In this document: positions 54,059 through 63,020 of the stretch, piece after piece | Layout: every line of letters starts with the position of its first letter | Position numbering within the stretch: position 1 is the first letter of the stretch | NCBI GenBank assembly: GCA_963169045.1 | Contig: CAUJDF010000029.1 | Coordinates: 62,001-126,000, forward strand | Direction: 5' to 3' | From: Myxococcota bacterium | Lineage (GTDB): Bacteria > Myxococcota_A > Bradymonadia > UBA7976 > UBA1532 | DNA length: 64,000 bases | Made by a program: the position numbers and the translations under genes | Notes under the pieces: model-generated | The model's database searches: none | The model's input: only the letters and a program-made list of their open reading frames with translations | What the model was told of the DNA's origin: nothing

Positions 54059-56013
54059 AGAGCGGTAGCACCGAAGAACGGCCCTCTGGCTGGATTTCTG
54101 AGGTTGCGAACAAGGCGGACCTCGACGAGGCCGAGGTCCGCGAGTTGCTCGCCCGATTGGGTGTTCGTGCTGCTCCCGTCAAGGCGGCCCCGGCCAGGCT
54201 CGGGCTCACGCGGGTCATGTTCTCCGGCGTCAAGGTCGTCGAGGACAAGCCGTCCGAGTTCGAGTTCGACTGGGACGGGCTCGGGCCGGGGCTGTGGGCC
54301 TTGGCGACGGATCGAAACCTGCGCGGGAAGAGTTCGGTCATCGAGGTGGTCAAGTGGCTCCTTCGCGGGAGTGCTCCGGGGAACCTGCAAGAGGACGTTC
54401 GATCGTGGATCCGACGAGCCCGACTGGAGTTCACGCTGAGCGGGACCGGGTACGTCGTCGACCTCAACCAGGTCGACGGTCGCTGCTTCGGCACCATGAC
54501 CAGACAGATCGACCACGAGCGGTTCACCACGATCGCCGAGTTCAAGTCGGAGGCCGAGTTCCGCGACACGATGTGCTCGTTCTTCACCGAGAAGCTCGAC
54601 CTTGGCGTCGTTACAGCCTGGAGGGAGAAGAGCGGCACCGTCGTCCACGACTGGACCGCTCTGTCCGGCGCCCTGGCCATCGGCACCGACTACAGCTCGT
54701 TGCTCGGCGACACGTTCAAGGATGGGCTCGCGAGCCGCTTGTTGCAGATGTACTTGGGGCTCCCTTGGGTGCCTACGCTGTCGGCGGCACGAACCGGGAT
54801 TCAACGCCTTCGAGCGGATGAGGCGTCGCGCCAAAAGGACATCGAAACCCGTCAGCGCGAGCAGCAGGAACGGGTCACCAAGCGCCGCGAAGAACTGGCG
54901 TCCAAAGAAGCCGAACTGTCCCAGATGCCGGACCCGGCCGCGCTCCGATCTGCCCGGGCCGATGCGGGTGCGGAGCTGACCGCTGCCCGCGCCAAGGAGC
55001 GCAAGCTCGAAGACGCCCTTAAAGAAGCTGCCGCCGAGCACCGCTTGGCCGAAGCCGCGTACCACTCCGATCGGCGCGAACTGGTCCAGGTGCAGGAGGC
55101 GGGCGAGGCCGAGGCCGTGTTCAGACTTCTCGATCCCGACTCGTGCCCCAGGTGCGAGACCGCGATCACGGACGAACGGCGGAAGAAGGAGCGTCGAGAT
55201 CACGAGTGCTCGGTCTGTGGCGAGCACGTTTCGGCTGACGACGAACGAGACGCGCTGCTGGCGGCACTGGAGCAAGCCGTGAAGGCGTCACGCGCAGCAC
55301 GGAAGAAGGCTGCTGGCCGAGTTCGACAACTTGAAGACGAGTTGAAGGCACTGGCGAGCACGGTGGGGCAGCTCGACGCCCGATGCACAGACCTCGAACT
55401 CCAGTTGTCCGGCTACGAGAAGAGGCTCGCGCTGGAGGCCGAGGTCATGATGCTCCGGGGGCGCCTCCAGGAGGCCCTCAGCGAAGGCTCGGCCGACGAT
55501 GATGGCGACCCGAATGCTCGCGAGATGGCGGTGTTGGTCGCCGTCGAGAAGGTAACGACCGCCAAGGTCCGGGGGCTCAGGGAGCACCTCTTGTCGGCGG
55601 TGAGCAACCGCCTGGTGTCGCTGGCGAAGAGCTTTGGAATGCCCCAGATCTCGGCCGCCGACCTCAAGGGCAACGCGAACCTCCCCATCACCAAGGGAGG
55701 GGCGAAGACCTCGTACTCCAAGCTGACCGAGGGGGAGAAGCTGCGCGTCAAGGTGGCCACCATCCTGGCCATGATCTCCGTGGCGGAGGAACACGGCGTC
55801 GGGCGCCATCCTGGCCTGCTCTTGGTCGATTCCCCCAAGGCCCAGGAGGTGACCGACGAGGACTTCGATCACTTGATCGCCGGGCTGGAACAGGCCGTGG
55901 CGGACCTTCCGCACATCCAGGTGGTGGTGGCGTCGACGCCTGCGGCGGCCCTGCGCGAGAGGATACCCGAGGCGAACATGCGCTGCGCCGAGGGCGACGA
56001 CTACCTGTGGTAG
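54055..56013 (+). CDS. SMC/Rad50-like ABC ATPase with zinc-hook motif
   Basis: A 652-residue protein. A variant Walker A lies at 85-95 (ATDRNLRGKSS). Coiled-coil arms span about 250-350 and 395-475. Between them sits a four-Cys site, SCPRC (364-367) and CSVCG (385-388), placed like a zinc hook. The C-terminal ATPase lobe has signature-like SKLTEGEKLRVK (555-566), Walker B GLLLVDSPKAQE (587-598) and a D-loop-like segment. This matches ABC ATPases of three-component or Lamassu-type defence systems. It should detect aberrant or phage DNA and activate the nuclease encoded next. Confidence 0.8.
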   Translation: MKSGSTEERPSGWISEVANKADLDEAEVRELLARLGVRAAPVKAAPARLGLTRVMFSGVKVVEDKPSEFEFDWDGLGPGLWALATDRNLRGKSSVIEVVKWLLRGSAPGNLQEDVRSWIRRARLEFTLSGTGYVVDLNQVDGRCFGTMTRQIDHERFTTIAEFKSEAEFRDTMCSFFTEKLDLGVVTAWREKSGTVVHDWTALSGALAIGTDYSSLLGDTFKDGLASRLLQMYLGLPWVPTLSAARTGIQRLRADEASRQKDIETRQREQQERVTKRREELASKEAELSQMPDPAALRSARADAGAELTAARAKERKLEDALKEAAAEHRLAEAAYHSDRRELVQVQEAGEAEAVFRLLDPDSCPRCETAITDERRKKERRDHECSVCGEHVSADDERDALLAALEQAVKASRAARKKAAGRVRQLEDELKALASTVGQLDARCTDLELQLSGYEKRLALEAEVMMLRGRLQEALSEGSADDDGDPNAREMAVLVAVEKVTTAKVRGLREHLLSAVSNRLVSLAKSFGMPQISAADLKGNANLPITKGGAKTSYSKLTEGEKLRVKVATILAMISVAEEHGVGRHPGLLLVDSPKAQEVTDEDFDHLIAGLEQAVADLPHIQVVVASTPAAALRERIPEANMRCAEGDDYLW

Positions 56014-56024
56014 GAGCCGGCTCG

Positions 56025-57866
56025 ATGCACCCGATGGAACGTCGGCTTGTTCGCGCACTGGAGGCGGGCGAGGCAGTCTCGCTCGCCACCATCGGGGGGG
56101 TCGGGGCCGTGGCCGACAACGCGCAGCACCTTGCTCGTTCACCGATGCTTCCCGAAGTCGTCCGGCTCCTTGTCTACGGGATGGGCTCGGCTACCGGGGA
56201 AGAACTGGAGAGCTTGGAGCAGGTCCTCGTCGGGCTCCTCGGTGGGGTCGAGGACGACCTCGTCCTCCACGAAGTAGTGGACGTGCTGGACGACACGTGC
56301 GGCAGGCGCCCACGACTGGATGAGGCGCTCCTTGGGATGTTCCTGCGGATCGTGCAGGATCCATCTTTGCCCGCTACGACAAGGGCGTTCGCCCTCGACG
56401 GAGCCTTCCGCCGTGCAGTCACCGCGCTCGCCTTGCGGTACAAGTTCCTCGGCGCCCTCGTCTCCATCACCGCGACCGACGACCCGGCTTTTCTGCGGCT
56501 GGCCATGAAGATCATTGGCGTCAGCCACACCCACTGGCGCTCGGAGGGGCTCGTGGAGCACCTCCATCGACTCGCCAGCATCGACGAGGCGGCGGAGGAA
56601 GCGTGCTACGAGATCGCGCTCGCCGAGATGCACGAGGGTCTCGTAGCCGCTGATCGGGACGAAGCGATCCACCGCTTCGAGTCGTCAGGCAAGATGTTCG
56701 GCAAGGTCCTCGACCGTCGACCTGACCGGCCGGACGCCTGCTTGTATGCCGAGGCGTTGGGCGCGGTGCTGCGCTTCGCCGAGGGAGCCTCAACCGAGGA
56801 GGTAGAGGATCTTGCGGACGAGGTCTCCCGCAGGGCGGCCGAGATCCTCCTCTGGCACGTAGGGGAGGGCGATCCACCGTGGCTGGGGGCGCGACTCGCG
56901 GAGGCGGCCACGTGGCGGACGCTGAGTGCGCGTCTGGCGACCGTCGCGGCACGCCTCGACGAGTCCGCCTGGTACGAGCCTGCTGCTGTAATCGAGCAGG
57001 AGTTGCTCGCGGCCTACACCGCCTCGCGCACGCTGCTGTTCAGCGACCGTGATGGGGCAATTGAGACCATCTTGGCCCCGCGGATCGAGGCGGGCGCCGC
57101 GAGCAAACGGACCCTGCTGGAGCAGTGGCTCGCTAGAAATCCTGAATCAGTTCACGCGGCGACCGCCGCCCGTTTGCTCGCGGTACTGGACCTGGGCGAG
57201 TCCACCAGTGATGCCGCTCTGCCAACGCCCCTGGAGCGCCTACTGCGGCTACAAGGCGCCGCGGGCTTCCCGCACGAGACGGCCATCTTCGAGCGTTGTA
57301 TTCGCCTCCTCAAGGAGGTCGGCGACTACCACCTGGATGGGGTTCAGGATCTGTTCGACCCGATTCTCTTCCTGACCCTGCGCTTCCTGAGCTTGCGCAT
57401 GGACCTGTCCAAGGCGACGGCGGTGCAGGTGGGCTACCTGTTCCACGAGCCCGGCGCGTCGCCCCCTCACGAGCGTCGCCTCCAAGAAGACTATCAGGAC
57501 TACATGGCGGGCCTCATTCCTGGCCTCATCGACACGGAGCGGTCGAACGTTGCGGGCGGCCGTGCCGACGTGGTCTTCGCCGGTGCCCCGCATCGACTGG
57601 TCGTGGAGGTCAAGCGCGAGCTGCGGGACGCCTCGTTCGACTCGATCTTCGGCCAGTACCAAGGACAGGCGACCGAGTACCAGAACACGAACATCCGGCT
57701 CGGGCTGCTCCTGGTCCTCGACCTCACCGACAAGCCTGGCGGGGCGGCCCACATCACCGAACAGGTGGAGGCGCGACTCGTCCGAAGGGCGGGTGAGCAC
57801 CAGGACCGCGGGCTGGTTGCGGTTCGGGTGCCCGGCAACCGGCGACGGCCGAGCGGCGTCGCGTGA
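56025..57866 (+). CDS. Helical-repeat protein with C-terminal PD-(D/E)XK nuclease, defence effector
   Basis: A 613-residue protein. Most of it is helical repeats (residues 20-480, e.g. ACYEIALAEMHEGLVAADRD). The C-terminus holds GGRADVVFAG (Asp about 514), RLVVEVKRELRD (ExK at about 528-530) and FGQYQGQATEYQNTNIRLGL, the complete PD-(D/E)XK set with the following Gln/Tyr helix. It starts 11 bp after the ATPase gene (GGAG upstream); a GTG at 56007 is the alternative. Expected role is DNA cutting when the ATPase is triggered. Last gene before the right repeat. Confidence 0.78.
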   Translation: MHPMERRLVRALEAGEAVSLATIGGVGAVADNAQHLARSPMLPEVVRLLVYGMGSATGEELESLEQVLVGLLGGVEDDLVLHEVVDVLDDTCGRRPRLDEALLGMFLRIVQDPSLPATTRAFALDGAFRRAVTALALRYKFLGALVSITATDDPAFLRLAMKIIGVSHTHWRSEGLVEHLHRLASIDEAAEEACYEIALAEMHEGLVAADRDEAIHRFESSGKMFGKVLDRRPDRPDACLYAEALGAVLRFAEGASTEEVEDLADEVSRRAAEILLWHVGEGDPPWLGARLAEAATWRTLSARLATVAARLDESAWYEPAAVIEQELLAAYTASRTLLFSDRDGAIETILAPRIEAGAASKRTLLEQWLARNPESVHAATAARLLAVLDLGESTSDAALPTPLERLLRLQGAAGFPHETAIFERCIRLLKEVGDYHLDGVQDLFDPILFLTLRFLSLRMDLSKATAVQVGYLFHEPGASPPHERRLQEDYQDYMAGLIPGLIDTERSNVAGGRADVVFAGAPHRLVVEVKRELRDASFDSIFGQYQGQATEYQNTNIRLGLLLVLDLTDKPGGAAHITEQVEARLVRRAGEHQDRGLVAVRVPGNRRRPSGVA

Positions 57867-57968
57867 CGCGGGTGGGGCCGCCAGGGTGTGCGGTCGAAGT
57901 GGACACCCGTCTCGGTGCGGGCAGGGCAGTCGACAGGCCGGGCAGGTTAACTTTCATTGTCTCGGCTC

Positions 57969-57988
57969 TCCCCATTTCTCTCCCCATT
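57969..57988. repeat. Right candidate attachment repeat
   Basis: TCCCCATTTCTCTCCCCATT, a direct-orientation match to 27494-27512, in the gap between the nuclease gene and ychF. Confidence 0.55.
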
Positions 57989-58094
57989 GTGGGGACGAAT
58001 CGGGCCGATTCGGGCCGAAATCTGGTCGAGCGGTCGAGAGGGTGGTCGCGCAACGTCTTGAAATTACTGTGCTCGTCACTTCCCCGGAATCCGC

Positions 58095-59183
58095 CTAAAC
58101 ATTGAACCGGAAGTGCAGCACGTCGCCGTCCTGGACGACGTACTCCTTGCCTTCGACGCGCAGCTTGCCGGCGGCCTTCAAGCCGGCCTCGCCGCCGGCG
58201 GCCTCGAGGTCGGGGATGGTGTAGACCTCGGCGCGGATGAAGCCGCGCTCGAAGTCGGAGTGGATGATGCCGGCGCACTGGGGGGCCTTGGCGCCCTTGG
58301 GGAACGTCCAGGCGCGGATCTCCTTCTCGCCGGCCGTGAAGTAGGTCTGCATGCCGAGCAGGCGGTAGGCCTCGCGGGCGAGGGCGTTGAGGCCCGGCTC
58401 CGTCAGCCCGAGGGCCGAGAGGAAATCGGCGCGGTCCTCGGGCGGCAGCTCCGCCACCTCGGACTCGATCTTGCCCGACAGGACCACCATGCCGGCGCCC
58501 TCGGCCTTCGCGCGCTCGGCGACCCGGGCCGTCCAGGCGTTGCCGGTGGCCGCGTCGCTCTCCGGCACGTTGCAGACGTAGAGCACGGGCTTGGCGGTGA
58601 TGAGGCCCGCCTCGCGCAGGATCTTCTCCTGGTGGACGTCCCACTGGCCGGCGCGCGCCGGCTTGCCCTGCTCGATGAGCGTCAACGCCTTCTGGAGCAC
58701 CTCGACCTTGGCCTGCGACTCCTTGTCGCCGCCGCGGGCCTTCTTGCCGAGCCGGTCGACCTGGCGGCTCAGCGAGTCGAGATCGGCGAGGCCGAGCTCG
58801 ATGTCGATGGTCTCGATGTCGCGGAGGGGATCGACGCCGCCGTCGACGTGCACGACGTCCGGGTCGTCGAAGCAGCGCACCACGTGCAGGATGGCGTCGA
58901 CGCTGCGGATGTGGCCGAGGAACTGGTTGCCGAGGCCCTCGCCCTTGCTCGCGCCGCGCACGAGGCCGGCGATGTCGACGACCTCGACGACGGCGGGGAT
59001 GACCCGCTGCGTGGCGATCACCTTCTGGATGCGCTGGAGGCGCGGGTCGGGGACGGTGACCACCCCCACGTTGGGCTCGATCGTGCAGAACGGATAGTTC
59101 GCGCTCTCGGCGCCCGCGGCCGTGAGGGCGTTGAAGATGGTCGACTTGCCGACGTTGGGCAGCCCGACGATGCCTGCCTGCAT
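58095..59183 (-). CDS. ychF: Redox-regulated ATPase/GTPase YchF (OLA1 family)
   Basis: A 362-residue TRAFAC-class P-loop protein. G1 GLPNVGKSTIFNAL; a G3 region VVDIAGLVRGASKGEGLGNQ with the hydrophobic residue typical of HAS-type NTPases; SGKIESEVAELPPEDR; and the C-terminal TGS domain (RAWTFPKGAKAPQCAGIIHS, VVQDGDVLHFRFNV). YchF binds ribosomes, prefers ATP and acts in stress control. It is universal housekeeping and marks the return to backbone. Confidence 0.97.
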   Translation of the reverse strand: MQAGIVGLPNVGKSTIFNALTAAGAESANYPFCTIEPNVGVVTVPDPRLQRIQKVIATQRVIPAVVEVVDIAGLVRGASKGEGLGNQFLGHIRSVDAILHVVRCFDDPDVVHVDGGVDPLRDIETIDIELGLADLDSLSRQVDRLGKKARGGDKESQAKVEVLQKALTLIEQGKPARAGQWDVHQEKILREAGLITAKPVLYVCNVPESDAATGNAWTARVAERAKAEGAGMVVLSGKIESEVAELPPEDRADFLSALGLTEPGLNALAREAYRLLGMQTYFTAGEKEIRAWTFPKGAKAPQCAGIIHSDFERGFIRAEVYTIPDLEAAGGEAGLKAAGKLRVEGKEYVVQDGDVLHFRFNV

Positions 59184-59256
59184 GGCGCCTCCGGATTCGT
59201 ACTTGCGGGGGACTGAGTACGGACGCGAGCGCCCGAACGCAAGTGATGTCGCGCGA

Positions 59257-59442
59257 CTACCGCTTCTTCCCGTCGTAGTCGCCCGAGCCGAAGAACTCCC
59301 AATAGGCGAGGCTCGTCGCCAGGAAGCCCAGGATCACCCAGAAGATCTCGCCGCGCCACAGCTCGAGGAGCGTCCAGCCGCCGGCGAGCGCGACGGCGAG
59401 GAGGCGGAGGGGGAGGGGACGGAAGATCTCCTTGGCGTTCAT
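59257..59442 (-). CDS. Small membrane protein, 61 aa
   Basis: Begins MNAKEIFRPLPLRLLAVALA and has one or two helices (LRLLAVALAGGWTLLELW; IFWVILGFLATSLAYWEFFG) and a polar tail GDYDGKKR. Function unknown. It lies just upstream of ychF on the same strand and its 5' end overlaps the possible start of the divergent kinase. Confidence 0.6.
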   Translation of the reverse strand: MNAKEIFRPLPLRLLAVALAGGWTLLELWRGEIFWVILGFLATSLAYWEFFGSGDYDGKKR

Positions 59443-62400
59443 CGACGGCAGTCTGGCGCGTGGCGGCGGCGACGGCAACGGCTTGACGCGCCCGGACCTG
59501 GGGGGAGATGGTCCTGCTGTCTTGGAGCTCCTCAACGCCATCTGCGGGGTCATGGCCGACGCCGCCGTCGTCGCCGATCGTGCGCAGCGCTGCGTCCTCG
59601 CCAACGCGGCGGCGGCGCGCCTCTTCGGGCGTCCCGCCGAGACGTTCGCCGGCCTGCCGGTCGACACGCTCCCGTGGCCGTCCGACGAGGTGATCGAGGC
59701 GCTCGCCCGCGGCGAGCGCCTCGACCGCGATCTCGCAGGCGGCGGCGCCGTGCGCGTCCGACCCGAGATCGTGCCCGGGCATCACCTCGTGGTGATCGGC
59801 TCGTCGGCGGGCGAGACGCTCGACCGGCTCATCCGCGCCCACGAGGACGCCGCCTGGACGGAGCGGCTGCACGAGGTCACCGCGGCGCTCTCGCGGGCGG
59901 GCAGCGTCGTCGAGGCGGCCTCGGCGGTCGCGCGCCTCGCGATGCAGGCCGTCGGCGCGCAGGCGGCGGCGTTGGCGCTCCTCTCGCCGGACGGCGAGTC
60001 GCTGCGCATGGTGGCGTCGTTCGGCCTGGACGGCGAGATCCGAGCGGCCTTCGAGCGCGTGCCGCTCGCGACCGACAGCCCCGCCACCGAGGCGGCGCGC
60101 GCGCGGACGCCCGTGTTCGTCGAGTCCGAGGAGGCGTACCGGAGGCGCTACGCCCGCAGCGGCCTGCCGGGCTGGCCCGGCGGGTCCCGGGCCGCGGTGC
60201 CCCTCGGTCTCCGCGACGGAGTGCTCGGCACGCTGGCGTTCGGCTTCGCGGACTGGCGCCCGGTGCCGGCGGCGACGCGACGCTACCTCGAGCTCGTGGC
60301 CGCCCACTGCGCGCTGGCGGTGGAGCGCGCCCGCCTGCTCGACGGCGAGCGCGAGGCGCACCGCCGGCTCCGGCTGCTCTCCGACGCCGCCGAGGCGCTG
60401 CGTGCGCCGGGGCTGCCGCTCGCCGAGCTGCTCGAGCGCATCGTGCGGCAGGTGGCCGCCGCGACGGGCGATCTCGTCCTGTTGCGGCTCGTCTCCGACG
60501 ACGGCGCGTGGCTCGAGCCGGTGGCCTTCCACCACCCCGATCCCGAAGCGCTGGCCGAGGGGGCCCGTCTCCTCGACGCGTTGGCCGAGCCGCCCGACGC
60601 CCGCGGAAGGGAGAGGGCGATCCTCTTCCTGCCGGAGGTCCGCCCGGCGGAGATCGCACGGCGCGTGCCCGCGCGCCTGCACGGCTGGCTCGAGCGGCAC
60701 CCCGTCTACGGCCTGATCGGGCTCGCGCTGGCGGTGAACGGCCGCCCCGTCGGCGGGCTGACGGTCGCGCGGCCCCGCCCCGGCGCGCCCTACCGGGACG
60801 AGGACCGGCGCCTCGTCGAGGGGCTCGGCGAGATCGCCGCCGCGGCCATCGAGAACGCCCGCCTCCGCGAGCAGAACGAGCGGGCGCGGGCGCAGGCCGA
60901 GCGCGGCGCCGAGCGCGCCGCGCGCCTGGCCGAGACGACCGCGGCCCTCGCGCGAGCGGTGACCGAGGACGAGGTCGGCCGCGTCACCGTCGAGAGCGGC
61001 CGGGCGGCGCTCGGCGGCGCGAGCTGCGCGCTGTTCCTGCTCGAGGAGGGAGACGCCGCGCTGCGCATGGCGGCGTACGACGGCGTGGCGACGCCGGTGA
61101 CGTCGGCCTTCCGCCGGGTCCCGAACGACGGATCGCTGCCGGCGAGCGCCGCGGTCCGCGAAGGGGAGCCGACGTTCTTCGAGGACGAGCGGGCCCTGGA
61201 GGCGCGCTTCCCGTCGACGGCGGTGCGGGAGAGCCTCGGTCCGCTGGCGGTCGCCACCGTGCCGCTGCGCACGGCTGACCGCGCGCTCGGCGCGCTCAGC
61301 GTCCGCTTCGCCGGGCATCGTCGCTTCGAGGCGCCCGATCGCGAGCTGCTGGTGGCGCTGGCGTCACAATGCGCGCAGGCCCTCGAGCGCGTGCGGTTGC
61401 TGGCCGGCCTCGAGCGCGAGCTGGTCGTCCGCCGCCGTGCCGAGGCCGATCTCGCGCGCAGCCAGCGCCTCTTCGAGAGCATGGCCGAGGCCAGCCCGGA
61501 CATCGTCTACCTGTTCGACGTGCAGCAGCGCTGCAACGTGTATGTCAACCGAGGGATCGAGCGCATCCTCGGCGTCCCGGCCTCCGTCGCGAGCGACTAT
61601 AGCGAGCGCCAGCTCGTCGAGACGATGCACCCCGACGACGTCCTCGGCGTCGCCGTGGCGAGCTCGCATTTGCCCGGGCTGTCCGACGACGACATCGTCG
61701 AGATCGAGTATCGCGCCCGTCACGCTGCGGGCGGCTGGCGCTGGCTGCGGGCGCGGGCGCGTGTCTTCTCGCGAACCGCGTCCGGCGAGGTGCACCTCGT
61801 CCTCGGCGTCTCGCGCGACGTGACCGAGCAGAAGCAGGCCGAGGCGGAGCGCCTCGAGCTGCTCGCCCGCGAGCGCGCCGCCCGCGAGGCCGCCGAGTCG
61901 GCGAACCGCACCAAAGACGAGTTCCTGGCGATGCTCGGCCACGAGCTGCGCAATCCGCTCGCGCCGATGGTCACCGCCCTCGAGCTGATGCGCCTCGAGG
62001 GCGGCGAGGCCTTCGCCGCCGAGCGCCAGGTCATCCAGCGCCAGGTGGCCCACCTGTCGCGGCTCGTCGACGACCTGCTCGACGTGTCGCGGATCATGCG
62101 CGGCAAGGTCGACCTGCGGCTGCGGCCCGTCGACCTGGCGGACGTCGTCGACAAGGCGGTGGAGATGGCCAGCCCGCTCTTCGAGCGGCGCGGACATCGC
62201 CTCGCCCTCGCCGTGCCGCGCGGGCGCCTCGTGGTCGACGCCGACGAGGAGCGCCTGGCGCAGGTGTTCGCCAACCTGCTGACGAACGCCGCGCGTTACA
62301 CCGAGCCCGGGGGCGACGTGGAGGTGACCGCCGCCGCGGACGGCGACGAGGCGGTCGTGCGGGTGCGCGACACCGGCATCGGCCTGCCGCCGGCCCTCGT

Positions 62401-63019
62401 GCCCCGCATCTTCGATCTGTTCGTGCAGGGCGACCGCGGCCCGGAGCGCTCGGGCGGCGGCCTGGGCCTCGGGCTGGCGATCGCGCGCCGCTTCACCGAG
62501 CTCCACGGCGGCCACATCACCGCCGCCAGCGAGGGGCTCGGCCGCGGCAGCGAGTTCACCGTGCGCCTGCCGCGGTCCGGCGCGCGGGTCGAGGCCCGCC
62601 CCGAGCCCGACTCGAAGCCGCCGCTGCCCGCCGCTGCCCTCCGCGTGCTCATCGTCGACGACAACGCCGACGCCGCGGATCTGCTCGGGATCACGCTGCG
62701 CCGCCGCGGCTACGCCGTGGCCGTGGCCCACGACGGCCCACAGGCGCTCGCGCTCGCGTCGAGCTTCGGCGCCGACGTGGCCCTCGTCGACATCGGGCTG
62801 CCGGTCATGGACGGCCACGACCTCGCGCGGGCCCTGCGCGCCCGCCTCGGCGACCGCTCGCCGGCGCTCGTGGCGGTCACCGGCTACGGGCAGGCGTCGG
62901 ACCGCCGGCGCTCCGCCGAGGCCGGCTTCGCGGCGCACCTCGTCAAGCCCGTACGCATCGAAGAGCTCTGCGCCGTCATCGAGGCCGTCGCCGACGCCCG
63001 CACGAACGACGCCACCTGA
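59432..63019 (+). CDS. Hybrid sensor histidine kinase, PAS-GAF-GAF-GAF-PAS-HisKA-HATPase-REC
   Basis: About 1,190 residues, soluble. PAS 1 lies near 30-120, GAF domains near 140-305, 320-480 and 500-655, and PAS 2 near 665-795 with its PAC (GEVHLVLGVSRDVTEQKQAE). Kinase: LAMLGHELRNPLAPM with His about 837, N-box FANLLTNAARYTEPGG, G1 RVRDTGIGLPP, G2 GGGLGLGLAIARRF. Receiver: LIVDDNADAADLL, Asp about 1120 in LVDIGLPVMDGH, HLVKPVRIEE. The start is uncertain: the frame opens with TTG at 59432; ATG 59550 is a later option that would shorten PAS 1. Confidence 0.9.
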   Translation: MAFIDGSLARGGGDGNGLTRPDLGGDGPAVLELLNAICGVMADAAVVADRAQRCVLANAAAARLFGRPAETFAGLPVDTLPWPSDEVIEALARGERLDRDLAGGGAVRVRPEIVPGHHLVVIGSSAGETLDRLIRAHEDAAWTERLHEVTAALSRAGSVVEAASAVARLAMQAVGAQAAALALLSPDGESLRMVASFGLDGEIRAAFERVPLATDSPATEAARARTPVFVESEEAYRRRYARSGLPGWPGGSRAAVPLGLRDGVLGTLAFGFADWRPVPAATRRYLELVAAHCALAVERARLLDGEREAHRRLRLLSDAAEALRAPGLPLAELLERIVRQVAAATGDLVLLRLVSDDGAWLEPVAFHHPDPEALAEGARLLDALAEPPDARGRERAILFLPEVRPAEIARRVPARLHGWLERHPVYGLIGLALAVNGRPVGGLTVARPRPGAPYRDEDRRLVEGLGEIAAAAIENARLREQNERARAQAERGAERAARLAETTAALARAVTEDEVGRVTVESGRAALGGASCALFLLEEGDAALRMAAYDGVATPVTSAFRRVPNDGSLPASAAVREGEPTFFEDERALEARFPSTAVRESLGPLAVATVPLRTADRALGALSVRFAGHRRFEAPDRELLVALASQCAQALERVRLLAGLERELVVRRRAEADLARSQRLFESMAEASPDIVYLFDVQQRCNVYVNRGIERILGVPASVASDYSERQLVETMHPDDVLGVAVASSHLPGLSDDDIVEIEYRARHAAGGWRWLRARARVFSRTASGEVHLVLGVSRDVTEQKQAEAERLELLARERAAREAAESANRTKDEFLAMLGHELRNPLAPMVTALELMRLEGGEAFAAERQVIQRQVAHLSRLVDDLLDVSRIMRGKVDLRLRPVDLADVVDKAVEMASPLFERRGHRLALAVPRGRLVVDADEERLAQVFANLLTNAARYTEPGGDVEVTAAADGDEAVVRVRDTGIGLPPALVPRIFDLFVQGDRGPERSGGGLGLGLAIARRFTELHGGHITAASEGLGRGSEFTVRLPRSGARVEARPEPDSKPPLPAAALRVLIVDDNADAADLLGITLRRRGYAVAVAHDGPQALALASSFGADVALVDIGLPVMDGHDLARALRARLGDRSPALVAVTGYGQASDRRRSAEAGFAAHLVKPVRIEELCAVIEAVADARTNDAT

Positions 63020-63020
63020 C

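Larger units (their letters stand above)
27494..57988. mobile_element. Putative 30.5-kb integrative element
   Basis: The interval holds a tyrosine integrase with an excisionase-like gene, a serine recombinase, two toxin-antitoxin pairs, metal resistance, restriction-modification, antirestriction and defence genes. It is bracketed by near-identical direct repeats. Backbone-type genes (trehalose operon, CAP; YchF, sensor kinase) resume immediately outside. No tRNA gene was seen at either end. Boundaries are inferred from the repeats and gene content only. Confidence 0.6.

Noticed and set aside
53432-57866. Three-gene cassette as Wadjet (JetABCD)
   Set aside because: Only one SMC-like subunit with a PD-(D/E)XK effector; no JetA/JetB kleisin pair or topoisomerase-like JetD is recognisable.
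57867-58094. tRNA gene at the right end of the element
   Set aside because: No cloverleaf, T-loop GGTTCGA-type signature or CCA end could be found there or at the left end.
27445-58111. TTGAACCGGA shared at 27445-27454 and 58102-58111 as possible att core
   Set aside because: The right copy is the conserved coding end of ychF, only 10 bp match and the flanks do not. The CCCCATT repeats are a better boundary.
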